This document shows, in pieces, positions 10,979-22,113 of a DNA stretch of 64,000 nt. The notes below the pieces were generated by a model that was not told the origin of the DNA, searched no databases, and saw nothing but the letters and a program-made list of their open reading frames with translations. How positions within the stretch are numbered: the stretch's first letter is position 1; every line of letters starts with the position of its first letter. The DNA is from Cylicocyclus nassatus (taxonomy: Eukaryota; Nematoda; Chromadorea; Rhabditida; Strongylidae): contig CATQJL010000112.1 of assembly GCA_958299035.1 (NCBI GenBank), forward strand, positions 68,913,117 to 68,977,116, read 5' to 3'. The translations under genes were made by a program, and so were the position numbers.

Positions 10979-11317
10979 ACAATGCCAAGATTTATGGATA
11001 GTCGAACATGGATGCTTATGAATGATGTACCAAAAACCTTATTGTTTTTTTTCCCTGAAAACGAAGATGTTTCAAGCCGCTTCACCAAAAAGGTGTTTTT
11101 CGCAGGGAGCAGATTGTTGGGAGTAAACGATGTGAAGTAAAATTATAATGAAGAACAAACGTTAGCGGCAAACACGGAATTAATGGCAAGCAAGCGCTAG
11201 TGAGCAATCGCGTCAGCTTACAAGCTTACTCATCCTCTGACTGAGGCTTCGCGTACGCCTGGACAGCAACTTCATCAACGCTTTTAGTGCGTTTCGAATG
11301 ATTTATTACATGCTGCT

Positions 11318-11456
11318 GCATGACGAATGCAATATCTTTGGGAGCGAACGCGGCTTTTGCCGCAGAGCGCGTAAGGCGCAGGAATTGCACGTGGGGATAC
11401 GCGCGCGTCATTCGCGCCCGCTCAACCAAGAGTGCTTCTGCGCCTTTGTCTAGCAG
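11318..11456. mobile_element. MITE of the GCATGACGAAGGCGCA family, unit 1 copy
   Basis: Inverted ends around CTGCTGCATGACGAA and GCGCCTTTGTCTAGCAG. The inner sequence is rich in GCGCG and includes GCAGAGCGCGTAAGGCGCAG. Related to 28567-28715 (duplicate), 58278-59955 (interrupted) and 61464-61625. Confidence 0.6.
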
Positions 11457-12087
11457 TAGCTTTTATTAACATTGGTGAAAAAACATGCCCGAGTTCGGCA
11501 AGCAAAGCAAGTCCCAATATGTTCTTTCATGAATTTTTGATAGTAATTTACCGAAAGTGCGTTGTTTACTTGAAACTATTTATTGAACACTCTTTTACTT
11601 AAAATGTTTACTCAATTTTATAAAGCCATTTTGTACAGGGAAAACTTGCATAAGAAAACAAAATCACATGCGTCACTTTGAGCGAGTAACATTTTACGTT
11701 TTTCTAGAAAACACAACAACCGGATTTCTGGGTGATTTGGGTCGAATCTTTATCCGAAAGTGACACGAAACCGAAGTGGCTTTCGATAGATTCCGTAAGT
11801 CGTAACAATTACACCAACCTGACCCAAGCAAAGTACGTTTACGACCAGTATTAAAGAGTCCTTGCTGTGCCAAATCTCGCAGCGACCAAAATCGCGTGAG
11901 GTATGCCTTAGGCTTCAAAGCATTTATTGCAGAAACGGCTCGCTGTGACAATGTCACTGCTCCATTTCACATCAGAAGTGTTACTTTATTATTCCCTTAT
12001 GCATCCAACGTTTGCATCATCTGATCATAATCATAGCTCAGAAATCTCCGCTTATAAGAATACAGATTTAGAAAGCGTTTCATGCCC

Positions 12088-12368
12088 ACTAAGGGCGTGT
12101 ACAGGGCTTATCAATTGCAGGGACGGGTGCACTAGCATCTCCGTTCCCGCGCGTCCGCCTCGCCTGAACTCTGCATCTCTTACGCGAGTATGCTCTCTGA
12201 TCACTTTCCCACCACGAGCGTGGGAAAGGGGAGCTTTGTTTGCTAAATGGGTGTGCGCAAATGATTAGAGAGCATGCGAGCGGAAGAGATGCAAAGTCTC
12301 GGCGAGGCGGCCGCGAAGGAAGGGATGCTGCTGGTGCATTCGACACAGTGCAATTGAGCCCCGTACAT
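12088..12368. mobile_element. GC-rich foldback MITE, unit 1 copy
   Basis: Imperfect inverted ends (TGTACAGGGCTnATCAATTGC against its complement near 12350) enclose a nested palindrome around GAGAGCAT and the GGCGAGGCGG/CCGCCTCGCC arms. It is present in both units, so it predates the duplication. Confidence 0.6.
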
Positions 12369-12762
12369 CCCATCTTTGAAAGTCACTTCTTGTTCTTCCA
12401 AGATTTTTGCAATTTGGTAACATGTTTGATTTGCGATATAAAGTGTTGAACGCCTTCGCAATTGAATTACTCTTATTGTCTGAAAATCGCTTTCTTGCAT
12501 TAATTATTGAGTCTGTAAAGCGGTACCTCAGGTATGACCATTATTTTCGAATTTTTTGAGCCGAACACCGCTAGCTTCCAACGTGATTTTTGAAAGAGGT
12601 CCAAGATTGAGATCAAGAGTGCAGTGAGAGTTAATGGAGATTGCCATAAAATTTTTTAGTTCGACAAGAAGGCCTTTCTATTGTTTTTGCAATGCTTGCA
12701 ATTTTATGCCTATACAGTCCATCTGAACTGAAAATGCAGCCCTTCTAAAATAACTTCTTCTA

Positions 12763-13086
12763 GTGAGCGTTAGCCCAGTGGAAACGACTTAGAGTAATAC
12801 AGCTGTCGTGACACCAGAATACGAAGCAGTTTACTATAGATGACACGGGCTGCAGTGTAGGAATATGACCCTGAGTATCATAAGTCCTTGGTTGGTGACG
12901 ACGGCTACGATGACGGGGCAAACGTCGGCCCGGATGAAGAGAGCGCCACTGCTCGGGAGCTGGGATCGGAACCTCTCTAGCATAAAGTTGCTGACGCGGC
13001 CACGTCCTAAAATAGATGAGATAGCGATGGCTGACTGTAGGTTTGAATGTTAAGATTAAATTCCAGCGCGTAGCGCTACTCGTACA
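12763..13086 (-). repeat. LTR (3' side in element orientation), unit 1
   Basis: Begins GTGAGCGTTAGCCCAGTGG and ends CGTACA on the plus strand. It is a direct repeat of 22114-22445 and also matches the unit 2 LTRs. Confidence 0.8.
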
Positions 13087-13109
13087 CCTCCCCCATTTTC
13101 TTCAAAACC
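13087..13109 (-). promoter_or_regulatory. polypurine tract of the LTR element, unit 1
   Basis: On the minus strand this reads GAAGAAAATGGGGGAGG, immediately before the 3' LTR (TGTACG...). The position and composition match a polypurine tract. The unit 2 equivalent is at 30347-30369. Confidence 0.6.
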
Positions 13110-13175
13110 GTTCCGGACTTACGAGAAAAAATCAAGGAGGAGAAGAAAAGCACTCACATTGCGCGTTAAAAGAGA

Positions 13176-15254
13176 TTAAAGATATTGATCGAGTTGGGCA
13201 GGAGTAACAACCGCATTGATCGAGGAGGACCACGTGAGGACTTTCTTCCAGTACGGCACCCTTCGTAACATGGCGGCGTTACCTATAATGAACTGACCCT
13301 GGCGACAGCATGACAATGCGACATTCATGCGTCGATAGTCATCGAAAAATTCGTCGGAGTCCGGGTCGACATCGGTTCTTGTTGTGAGTAATACGACGAC
13401 TTCTTTCTCACGGCCTTGCACTGAATCGACCGTGGAGAGCTCGACCCGACCTCTTCAGCTGTGTCCCGTAGGCGGCGGTATTGTTCGCGGTAAAATGTGA
13501 TGACGCAGATTGATGAAGCGTCGATACTACGGCCACGGAGGCGATCGATCATTTCAACAAATGCGGGCCTCGGTTTCGTTGTCAAGGGACTTACTAGGTG
13601 CCCGGATGGAACTGGGACAAGTCGAGGAATAGAAATGGGATCCGTGGATGCGGGAAATTCATGACGGAGAGCAGCATTTGGCGATCCTGACAATGTATCC
13701 TGCTGATCAATCGACCTTCGTAAGAGATCCGATTCAAGAGTTGGATGAGGTCTGGATGAACTTTGAACGTGGAATGGAGGGGAGCTACTGCGGCGGCGCG
13801 GGCCTTATTGAGAACGTCGATAATGCTCTGTGCACCACAGATAGCCGGATTTGCTGTTCTGGAGCACTTTGCATGCGGCTCGAGCTGATAGACGTCTCCA
13901 ATATAGATATGACGAACAGATGGTAGTCGGATAGCGAGGGCTACCAGAATGGGTTTCGGAATCTGAGAGGCCTCATCGCTATGAGAACTCGGAATGGGTG
14001 AATATGTCTGGTGAAAATACCTCCCGGTGGTGTCGTATCGAGCAGCGAAGCCGTAGTAGCTAGTAGGATGTTCGGCGATCGGAGTCGGAAAAGTAGGTTG
14101 ACCATCTTCTGCAGATTACGCGAGACAAACCTCTCCGAGAATAGGTACTCCTCCCTGTCCTCTTCCGTCATCTCTAGGACCTGGTCAGGGTCCTGGAGAT
14201 ATCGCTCGATTACCCGACGACCATCACCGTAGTCGCGGCAGAGGTTTATGTCTTCTTCCGTCATTTGGCCGCCGTATTCGGCTTCCAAGTTTGTCAGGTA
14301 GCTGCTGAGGTCGACCGGTGTTGAGTTAGTGTTGTCCGAGGCCGCTGAGTCCGAAAGATAGCGGACAGGAACGAGGTCCGGATTGTTGAATGCGAGCATA
14401 GTTTCGGCGTACTGTGCTACTGCAGCGTTCGTGGTAGCTGTGACGATAACTGGACTCGAGGCTCGTGTCAACAGAGCTGCTATTAGCGCTCCGACCAGTG
14501 TCTTCCCTATGCCGAAGACTGCCTGGATGGCGACGATGGGGTAGCGACTGAGGCCTAAGGCGACGGCTGCTCGTTGATCGGGGGTGAGAGTAACTTCTCT
14601 GCCTTTGAGGAGACACTGCACTTCCCCGTCGTGTGGGCTGAAAAAGACGGGATCGTCCGCATTAGGGCAACCGATTGTTGCTCGCCCGTAGGTAGTGTCG
14701 ATCACCGCGTCGCCAATGCTCGATGGAACCAAAGCGTTGACAAGGTTCATGCATGAGATGATCTCATAGTATGGGCTGGAAGTTGTAAGTTGCTGCTTGC
14801 CAAGTCGGACACAGATATCGACGAAGGTGCGTTGCTCAAAATGTCTGCCGTAGGTGGTCATGTTACGAGCGATGGGCTCGTGTGATCAAGGAAAAGCCTG
14901 AGTAATTATTATCAGGAGGTTTTCATGGGCTCGGGTCTCGACCGACCGAATCTGAGCTCGGGAGATAGACGAAGCGCCTACGATCCACAGTGAGATGGAT
15001 CGATTAGACATCCATCCTGCCTCGCTGGCCATATTGTCCAACCGAAAATCCAATCTGATAGGGTAGGCGGTCAGATTGGGAACTGTAGCGATGCCCCAGT
15101 GCGAGACTTTGTCGTCCACAAGGGAGTCGAGTGCTGCCATTGCGGCTGTAGCCAATCGGGAATCCTTCCATGTATCCGAGATAGCCTTCGCTGTGGCATT
15201 GCGCAGCTCCTTGGCCTGGTGACCCTTGACAGTTGCATCGTCCGCGACATCCAC
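13176..15254 (-). pseudogene. UPF1-like SF1 helicase, unit 1 copy (broken)
   Basis: Segments on the minus strand, in order: an N-terminal region (15254-14886), then 14861-13941 with the Q-motif-like TPDQRAAV and Walker A GIGKT (residues 117-121 of that piece). Motif II (DEASQ) follows but is reached only after a frame change near 13980. Further segments resemble the P-x-x-L...HPDL helicase core region, then VQGREKEVVVLL (motif V) and RRMNVALSCCRQG (motif VI), ending TPAQLDQYL. This is the motif set of the UPF1/DNA2-like superfamily 1B. Lesions against unit 2: a TGA for Trp near 14885, a 1-base loss at motif II, and a frameshift near 13440. Intact, the protein would have been more than 700 residues. 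It lies inside the LTR element with its 3' end ~90 bases from the 3' LTR. Confidence 0.85.
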
Positions 15255-16404
15255 TAAAGTTGAAGTTACCTTTGAAGAGAATTCGCAAAGGTCTTCTAAA
15301 GAAATCGGGGCTACCGCCCGAGAGTAGACTGAGTACGAGATCTCGTGTGAGGAGGTCCTATAGTTGAACGTGATGTGAAAGGCAACGGATGTGGCTGAGG
15401 AAAAGATGAGTAGGATTGAGTCTACCCTCGTATATGTGTTAGCGCTCTAATCAGATAAGTATGAAAGGCTAGGAGTAAAATATCGCGAGAAGGAGATTTG
15501 TGTACGAGATGGGAAGAAACAGAGCGGCTATGTTTTGTAATGCCATCGCATATCAATGGAAGATCAGTAGCCGACGGGATAACGGAAAGAATGCCATCAG
15601 ATGAACGAAGCATGAGAAAATACCAATGACGCGTTTTATCGGCGGTTGCTTGTTTCTATGAGTTTGAACATATGGCACGCTCGTAAGAAGTGAAAACATG
15701 GGAAAGTCACGGTAGCAAGATTACTCATCAGAGTTTGAATAAATGCCAAGACATGATTGAATAACAGCGCGAACAACATACAATAACAACAACAATAACA
15801 ACATACAAAGATGGTAAACCAAAGGGCAAGATTGTCTCATAAGATAATTACGGTATTCGAAAATGGCAAAAGAGGGTACGATACTAGAAAAAGCGCCTAT
15901 TCTCGGAAAGTTCGTGATGACTAGCTGACAAGCCGCGAAAACAAAAGGTCAGAAGCGAGCCGCAATTTGAATGACTCGAACGAGCAAAGATTTGAAAACT
16001 AGAAAGCTTTTCCTAGTGGCTAGCACGACAAAAGTCTGTATCTGGCAATTTAAGAGCGGGAAATGAGAGAAGAGGGCATTTGTAATACTAACGATGCGAA
16101 AAATGTACAGAATGAGTTGCAATAATGCCTCGAACTTGTGCAACTTCGTAAAGTGAATGACTTGAATTACGCAAAAATACGTCAAAAGGGCTCTGAATGT
16201 AGGTTTCGCTCAAAAACTCGTTGTTTACGCCCGAAATCGTAGCTTCTGACAATAAAGGGCCCAAAATGCTCGAATTCGGCATACTATAATGAATAATAGA
16301 AAGAAGAATGATGTAATTATTAGGAAAACTAGGTTGAGAGCAACGCCGAATAAGTTGCGATGATTAGCAGAAAAAAATAGTGCATCGGAAACTACATTTC
16401 AGAA
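15255..16404 (-). other. interior of LTR element between helicase and Cys/His-rich segment
   Basis: Conserved with 32607-33526 plus 34593-34690 of unit 2. A minus-strand frame at 16282-16125, opening MPNSSILGPLLSEATISG, is preserved in unit 2 with conservative changes (Phe/Tyr, Ile/Leu). It is preceded by an acceptor-like TTCATTATAG, so it may be an exon. Around 15770-15805 there is an AACAAC-rich simple repeat. Nothing else is recognised. Confidence 0.4.
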
Positions 16405-16880
16405 TTAATGCTTACTATGACTCGCCCTGTGCCCGCGAAACGTACGGAGCGTGCCAACGGTCCTGTTGATATAGCGCCGCCTCTTTGTTCCCTTGAACGG
16501 TGGATGGCGCAGCACGAATAGCATTTCCTCGCGTGCAACCCATGAGATCCGACTCCCCTCCGGGACCGGCTGGTGATTGCAAAAATTACACGCGGATGTA
16601 GTAGCAATACTATACGGAGAGCATTGCACACCCCCAAGTGAAACTCACAAGCCGATAGCAGCGCTCGTCCGCCGTTTCTTGGGGGGCTTTGCGCCCCCTG
16701 AACCTCGAAAGAGAGGAGAGGGGTCACTCGCACTCTATACGTTAAGGGGGTTTTGCAGCGTGAGAGTGAGCGAACAAAGAAACTGTGCGAGGCGCAATCG
16801 CGGCAAACAAAGCTAACATATCGACGCGACGGCCGCGCTTGGAAACAAGCATGGAAAGACGAAATGAATAGACCGGTCAC
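16405..16880 (-). pseudogene. Cys/His-rich segment of the LTR element, unit 1 copy
   Basis: A minus-strand frame starting near 16880 (MTGLFISSF) runs toward a second frame (16629-16405) that contains CSPYSIATTSACNFCNHQP and WVAREE. Unit 2 keeps the upstream pair CYRPCEFH in the same frame as that block. The pattern C-x3-C-x2-H ... C-x2-C ... C-x2-C-x-H suggests zinc binding. The segment ends at a donor-like A/GTAAGC, suggesting splicing toward the helicase. This copy carries a frameshift. The family is not recognised; comparison with the UPF1 Cys/His domain is speculative. Confidence 0.5.
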
Positions 16881-19449
16881 TAACTAACTAATTCGCATGC
16901 AATCTATTAGGGTGATCCAAAAGTAATGGGGCACCTTGATTTTTTGAACATTCTTCAAGATCTCTTTCTGATTAGCTTTGAACAATCAGCAATTTGAACG
17001 CTTTTGTACAAAGTGACCTTCGCAGGTTTTCTTGACAGCACCTTGCAGCATTTCACCGACATTCCTTCGAGCGGCGCTTTAAAGAAATCAGACAGATTTT
17101 TTTGAACGCCGTCCGAATTTGTGCTGCTGCACCCAAAAGTCTCTCGACATATGGCATACCATTCGAAAGAGCTTTCCAAGCTCTTTCTAATGATTACCTG
17201 AGTATTTAAAAACTGCCTATTATTTCATACAAAAAAGGCACTTTATTCGAGAAAGTGCGGTGTTCGGCGCAGATTTTCAAACTAAAATTCATGTTTAGGC
17301 CCACAATTTTTTGAAAATGAGAAAAATCGAAGTAATCTGCATATGTGTGGATACAGCGTATAAAGCACTATCCGAAAGCAACTGCTAAGTTTGAGCTTAT
17401 TTAATTACTTTGATGAAAGAATAAGTAATATGTCTCCTGATACTTAATGCTATATCTTCTGTTCTAAAGCTTTGGGACCACCGACCTACCGTGGATTTGG
17501 TGACAGTCCCCTCACCCACTGCTGCGCAGATATCTTTGGTAGGCTCACTTGTTCTACTGCGGCGCTGCTGCTCAAAGTTCGAAACTACTTGAAGTGATGA
17601 GCTTTAATCTTAAGCGCTTATAAAAATAACGCCATGTGATAGTGCCCAACTATAGACAGGGCCCGGCACGAGCTTGTCAAATGACAAGCTGGAAATCGTT
17701 TTCGGCCAAAAAAGCAAAGGGGAAATCGTTTTTGCGGGGTCCGGGGCGGAGCCCCGGAAGAAAAATTGATAGTCATGATGGCAAAGTTATCTTAACAAGC
17801 CATCTTATCTTAGCGTATCTTAACATGTTATGTGCCTCAACAGGCGAACACCGGAGTTCGCGCGCGTCAAACCGCGGCGTCGCTAGTTGCCGCACGCGCG
17901 ACGTCTCTCAAGAGATGATTTGTAACAGCATACATGATTAGTTCTCAGTGTATGCGAAACGATATGGTACCAAATTTTGTAAGCAAACGGAGAGAGGCTA
18001 GTGGAAACATAGTGTGAAAAATTATGCAAAACTTATGTGAACGAAGCGAGTAATAAGCATTTTTTCTGAAAATTTTGCAATATTGGTAAATGAAGATGTG
18101 AATTCAAATGACTCGTTTGCAACGCGCAGACGACGATATGGTATGAAACTTGGTAGGTATATGGACACAAGCCTGTAGGAGTTAACATAGGAGTTTCATT
18201 GAAAAATTATGTGACTGAAGGCTGTGGCAAACTTTTTTCTGAAAATTTCCCGCTACCAAAGAAATGGAAAAATGGCTCATTTGCAACGCAGAGGCGACGA
18301 AATCGCGCGGGATTCGGTGTGTATATGCGCAATAGGACTAAGTAACAAAGTATGAAAAATTATGAAAAACTTATGTGAATGAAGAGTTTCCTCAACTTAT
18401 TTCCAAATTAGCTTGTCATTTGACAAGCTAATGACAAGCTGAGCTTGGCAAAACTCTCAATTCACATAATTTTTCCAAAATTTTTGCATAAATCTACTCT
18501 ACGCCTAAACATTAGTATATACTGAAAATTTGGTCCCAAACCTCCTCCTCTCCCCATTGCTAGAGGCAAAAATAGGCTCAGCACCCCCGTTTCCTAAGGA
18601 GGAAAGCGCGCTCCAATCGATATGCGCGACGGCGTTCGTATAACCGACGTTTCTGTAATGTTTCTCGTCTCTCTTGCCTTTTTCTTTCCCTTATAAGGCT
18701 TTTCCGTCCATTTTAGATAGGAAACTCTTTCGCCATCAGTTTTAGGTGTAGTTGTTCTTTATGCGTTGTTCATTATCATTTGTTTTGTTCATTTGCTCTT
18801 GAACTTGCCTAATGGTTTATGTTGCTGGCGTCGCTTGTTCCTTATTTGTGCCCTTCTCAATTCGAAAACTATCTTTAGAGAGGGCTTCGGCTTGCACTTT
18901 TTGATATCTTGTTTGCACTCAGCTAGCTGCTGTACTTTTATCTGGTCCTGTGTCGTTACCCGATCCCTCTTGCTGTTCATTTCACTTCCCTCGGTTTCGC
19001 AGCTCTCGATTTTTCATCAGCTAGTAGTCCCATACAGTTTTGTCATATTTGCGGGAGTTTCAAACTCGATCGTGTGTTGGTCGTAGTCTCCTGAATTGCG
19101 GATACGTCTTACATTTCACGAGATCTTTCTCATTTAGGATACTAGATAGTGGTGTGGATGGTAGTTCGCCTTTTCTGAACGCGTCAATGCTGCGGTGCCT
19201 TCAGAAGTTTTGGAATGGAAGCTAACGACATTGCATTTTGGTTGAAAATGTAGGATTTCGACAATATGTTGTTCCTTTTGCAGACTAAAAGGTAAGCAAC
19301 AGTACTTTTTTCTTTGTTTTGAGTTTTTTTCTTTGTTACGAGATTTCCTTGTATTTCATTTCGATAATATTTCTTTCTTTTTTTGGCCACAAACTGGTCA
19401 CTCTATGGTAGGCTTCGTTGGGAGGTTATGGCTGGTCATACTGATTCCC

Positions 19450-20462
19450 ATGTTCCGGAACTGTTCCCGCACACTTCTCACATTGTGCTGGAGCTGTTCC
19501 GGAACTGTGCTGCATGCTCTGCAGCTGCCCTGCCCGTTTAGAACGGCGGGAGTTGGTGACTTTTGACCGTTCTCAACGGTTTTTCTGCCAGATTTCTCTC
19601 ATTTTGGCCTTATTCCTCCACCCCGCTTCCCTTTTTGATCAGCAGAACTTTGAACTCAAAGCGGGGTCGAAGAATGAGCGTTTTCTGCTCTGAGTATGCG
19701 ACAAAACGTGTGTACTTGTGCTCGTCCATTCTCTCTTCGCTATTTTTCCTCAAATCTACTTCACTTGTTCCAGGACGCCCACGTAGTTTCCATAGCCACC
19801 TGCAACGAAGTAGAAGCACCTGCAATTCTGAAGTTGCATTAATTGGGACTTGTTTCTTGTTTTTGATGAGTTTCGTTTTTGGGCGTTCTCAGCCCCTTTC
19901 CTTTTTCCATATCGTTGCTTCTTCGTTCTGTCTTCTACCCCGCATCTCCTTGAGATGAGAAAAGCTGCGAATTTGAAGCGGGGTTGAGGATTGAACACTG
20001 TTCTGCTTCATGTATCCGGGAAGATGGGCCTTCGTGCGCTCGTCCATCTTCTCCTCCATTTTTGTGCAGGCCTACTTCATGTGTTCTAGAGACATGTCTA
20101 TGTCAATTTCAATACATATGGGAAACTACGCAGCGCCTTTCTAGAACAAGTGGAGTAGTTTTGAGCAAAAATCACGAAGAGAGAATGGACGAGCACAAGA
20201 GCGCACGTTTTGTCGCATACACAGAGCAGAAAAGCGCTCATTCTCCAACCCCGCTTCGAGTTCGAAGTTCTGTTGATCAAGAAGGGACTCGGGGTAGAGG
20301 AATAAGGCCAAAGTGAAAGAAGTCTGAAAGAAAAGCCGTTTGAGAACGGTCAAAATTCTCCAACTTCCGCTGTTCAAAACGGTGCGGGCGGCTGCAGCGC
20401 TTGCAGCACAGTTCCGGAACAGCTCCAGCACAGTGCGAGAACTGTACGGAAACAGTTCGGAA
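19450..20462. repeat. long inverted repeat inside the nested element
   Basis: The arm at ~19450-19790 is repeated in reverse complement at ~20140-20462, sharing GTTCCGGAACTG-like, CTCGTCCATTCTCTCTTCG and CAAAACGTG-like blocks. A third, diverged direct copy of part of the arm lies at ~19935-20095. Paired open frames on both strands are by-products of the inversion. Confidence 0.7.
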
Positions 20463-20498
20463 TTAGGAATCATTATGAACCCAGCCTATTGTCGTTGC

Positions 20499-20740
20499 GT
20501 AAAGCCTTGGCCACACTTTACACCATTTCAGTTGCGACACGATTTCACCTATTCGATTGACCAAAACTCATCGTGCTCGCATTCTAAACATAAATATTTG
20601 GGCCTTTTTCAATTTACCTTGTATGTACCATGCATTTGCGATTTGCCAGTGTTGGATTTGATGACATTTGACAAATTGCTACACTGCGTGGGGATCTGGC
20701 AGCTGGCAACAATCGCGTGAGGTATAGCCAAGGCCTAAGA
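20499..20740. mobile_element. palindromic MITE-like insertion (~240 bp)
   Basis: The ends share AGGCCTTGGC and CACGCGATT-like sequence in inverted orientation. Related to the terminus of the MITE at 54039-54268. Confidence 0.45.
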
Positions 20741-21584
20741 AAGCCTTCAAACTGGGTCCGTTGCGATTTTTGCAGCCGGTTGCCATCATGGTAGCCAGTG
20801 TCTTCCGCTTTCCTTATGTCAGCAGATGTGGTTAGGACGTGCATGTTTGCATCTGTTCTTAAACCTACATCCAGCCTCAATTAGGTTTTTTCCAGTATAG
20901 ATATGATACACTGGCCGTTAAATGGTATCGTATCTTGAAATTCACATTCAGATTGATGGCGCAACCCTTCTTATGTCAATAAAGCTCCCAACGAGGTCCT
21001 CCGTTGCCAATGCAGATGACATGAAAAGGCCTAGATGAGCAATCTAATTTCAAGACTGTAAGATTATCTTTTGTTGTGGTTGATTTATGGCACTTTCTTT
21101 ATTCCAGTCTCATTTTTCTGTGCTGACCTCCAACTGGTGTCGAGATCCACAAGATGATTCACCATTATGTGTTGAGCTTTTCAAGTTGACCTCATTGAAC
21201 TTTTCTGAATAGATTTTTTTTTGATAAAATATTTTTTTTCATGGTGAACTATTCGCCGCACAAGCACAAGAACTGGTTTTTGGTTCAAGGGGGTATTCGT
21301 AAAAAAATTTTGGGGTCAAAGGGGAATTCGTTTCCGAAAACCCCTTTTGACAACCTCGTGCCGGGCCGTGACTATAGACCTCGATCAGAAGGTTTTGTTA
21401 TGTACTAACATCTGCCAAAACTTGGACTTCCAATTAGCTTTTCTATTTGAAAAAACTGCATTTATTCCAGAGGTGCCCCATTACTTTTGGATCACCCTAA
21501 TAATTTACAAGGTACCTTAATTCGCGAATTTGCGCCGATACGGCACAGCCTCATGAGTTTTTGCTCATGTTACACCTTGCAATA

Positions 21585-21700
21585 AGCGTAGATACTACGC
21601 AACTCCACAGACACTTGGTCCATGTTCACTGACGCGTTTCTCACTTCTCAAAAATCATAAGCGTAGATACTACGCAACCCCACGGATACCTAGTCCATGA
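21585..21700 (-). repeat. tandem palindromic motifs in the LTR element leader, unit 1
   Basis: Two copies of GCGTAGATACTACGC, each followed by a CAC(A/G)GA-containing block ending GTCCATG, spaced ~70 bases apart. Both are in the presumed 5' leader of the minus-strand element. Unit 2 has the pair at ~35270-35385 with slight decay. Confidence 0.5.
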
Positions 21701-22113
21701 TAAAAATACGCGTCCTCGCGCTCCGCCATTACCACTGCGATCGCCTTACACAACTCAACGCCAGGATTTCAATCGGTGCGCACCATGCTCAACACTCGGC
21801 GGGAGTTCATCTCCACTCAACCGGTGCCCATAACCTCATAGTCGCAACAACACAAAAAAAAAACACGAAATGGCATGCGTCCACGCCACAATACCATCCG
21901 TCGCGAACGGCTGCAGGGAGAGATTCCAACATGATACTAACGCAATTTAGTTACCTACCGCGCCGGGAGACTTAATAAATGGCCAGTTTAAAAAGTCGGC
22001 CTTACAGGGCGGCGTCAAACATACAAAACACACAAAAAATAAGAAAAGAAACAAATTACTCACCCTCGGCGTCCGTCCATCCACGTCCTACGCTGAAACC
22101 ATCGCTGCCACCA

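Larger units (their letters stand above)
8643..11031 (-). mobile_element. Penelope-like retroelement with 13-bp target duplication
   Basis: The element interrupts sequence that is continuous in unit 2 (28270-28290). It is bounded by the 13-bp direct repeat AAAAACCTTATTG at 8630-8642 and 11032-11044. It carries an RT plus GIY-YIG ORF on the minus strand, ~430-bp inverted repeats at both ends, and a ~50-bp extra tail at the right end (10979-11031). It is present only in unit 1, so it inserted after the duplication. Confidence 0.9.
11045..12757. other. spacer shared with unit 2, no gene recognised
   Basis: Matches 28289-30015 of unit 2 throughout. It holds two MITEs, listed separately. The block AATCGCGTGAGGTATGCC near 11893 recurs at 29151, 20712 and 54241, probably as a terminus of a MITE family. 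No frame is conserved as protein. Confidence 0.6.
17658..21370. mobile_element. nested MULE-like element with 9-bp target duplication
   Basis: Inverted ends GGCCCGGCACGAGsTTGTCA are flanked by the 9-bp direct repeat ACTATAGAC (17649-17657 and 21371-21379). A 9-bp duplication is typical of Mutator-like elements. At 3.7 kb it is large, but no transposase is recognised. The interior holds a large palindrome (19450-20462) and a MITE-like palindrome (20499-20740). The MULE assignment rests on the duplication length only. Confidence 0.6.
16907..21500. mobile_element. mariner-like element, TA target duplication, containing a nested element
   Basis: Perfect 28-30-bp inverted ends start TTAGGGTGATCCAAAAGTAA, flanked by TA (16905-16906 and 21501-21502). 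Unit 2 keeps the empty site (GCATGCAATCTAATTTAC near 35168), which confirms both boundaries. Without the nested 17658-21370 insertion it is ~870 bp and non-autonomous. No DDD/E transposase is recognised. Confidence 0.9.

Noticed and set aside
12763..12830. Possible tRNA or SINE (TTAGCCCAGTGG resembles a pol III A box)
   Set aside because: No B box or cloverleaf follows, and the sequence is the end of an LTR that occurs as paired direct repeats.
18766..19566. Plus-strand ORFs rich in Phe, Leu and Ser
   Set aside because: Pyrimidine-rich sequence inside the MULE-like element. No transposase motif or conserved frame.
21697..21975. 92-codon plus-strand ORF in the LTR element leader
   Set aside because: Antisense to the element, and not conserved in frame in unit 2 (35380-35631 shifts).
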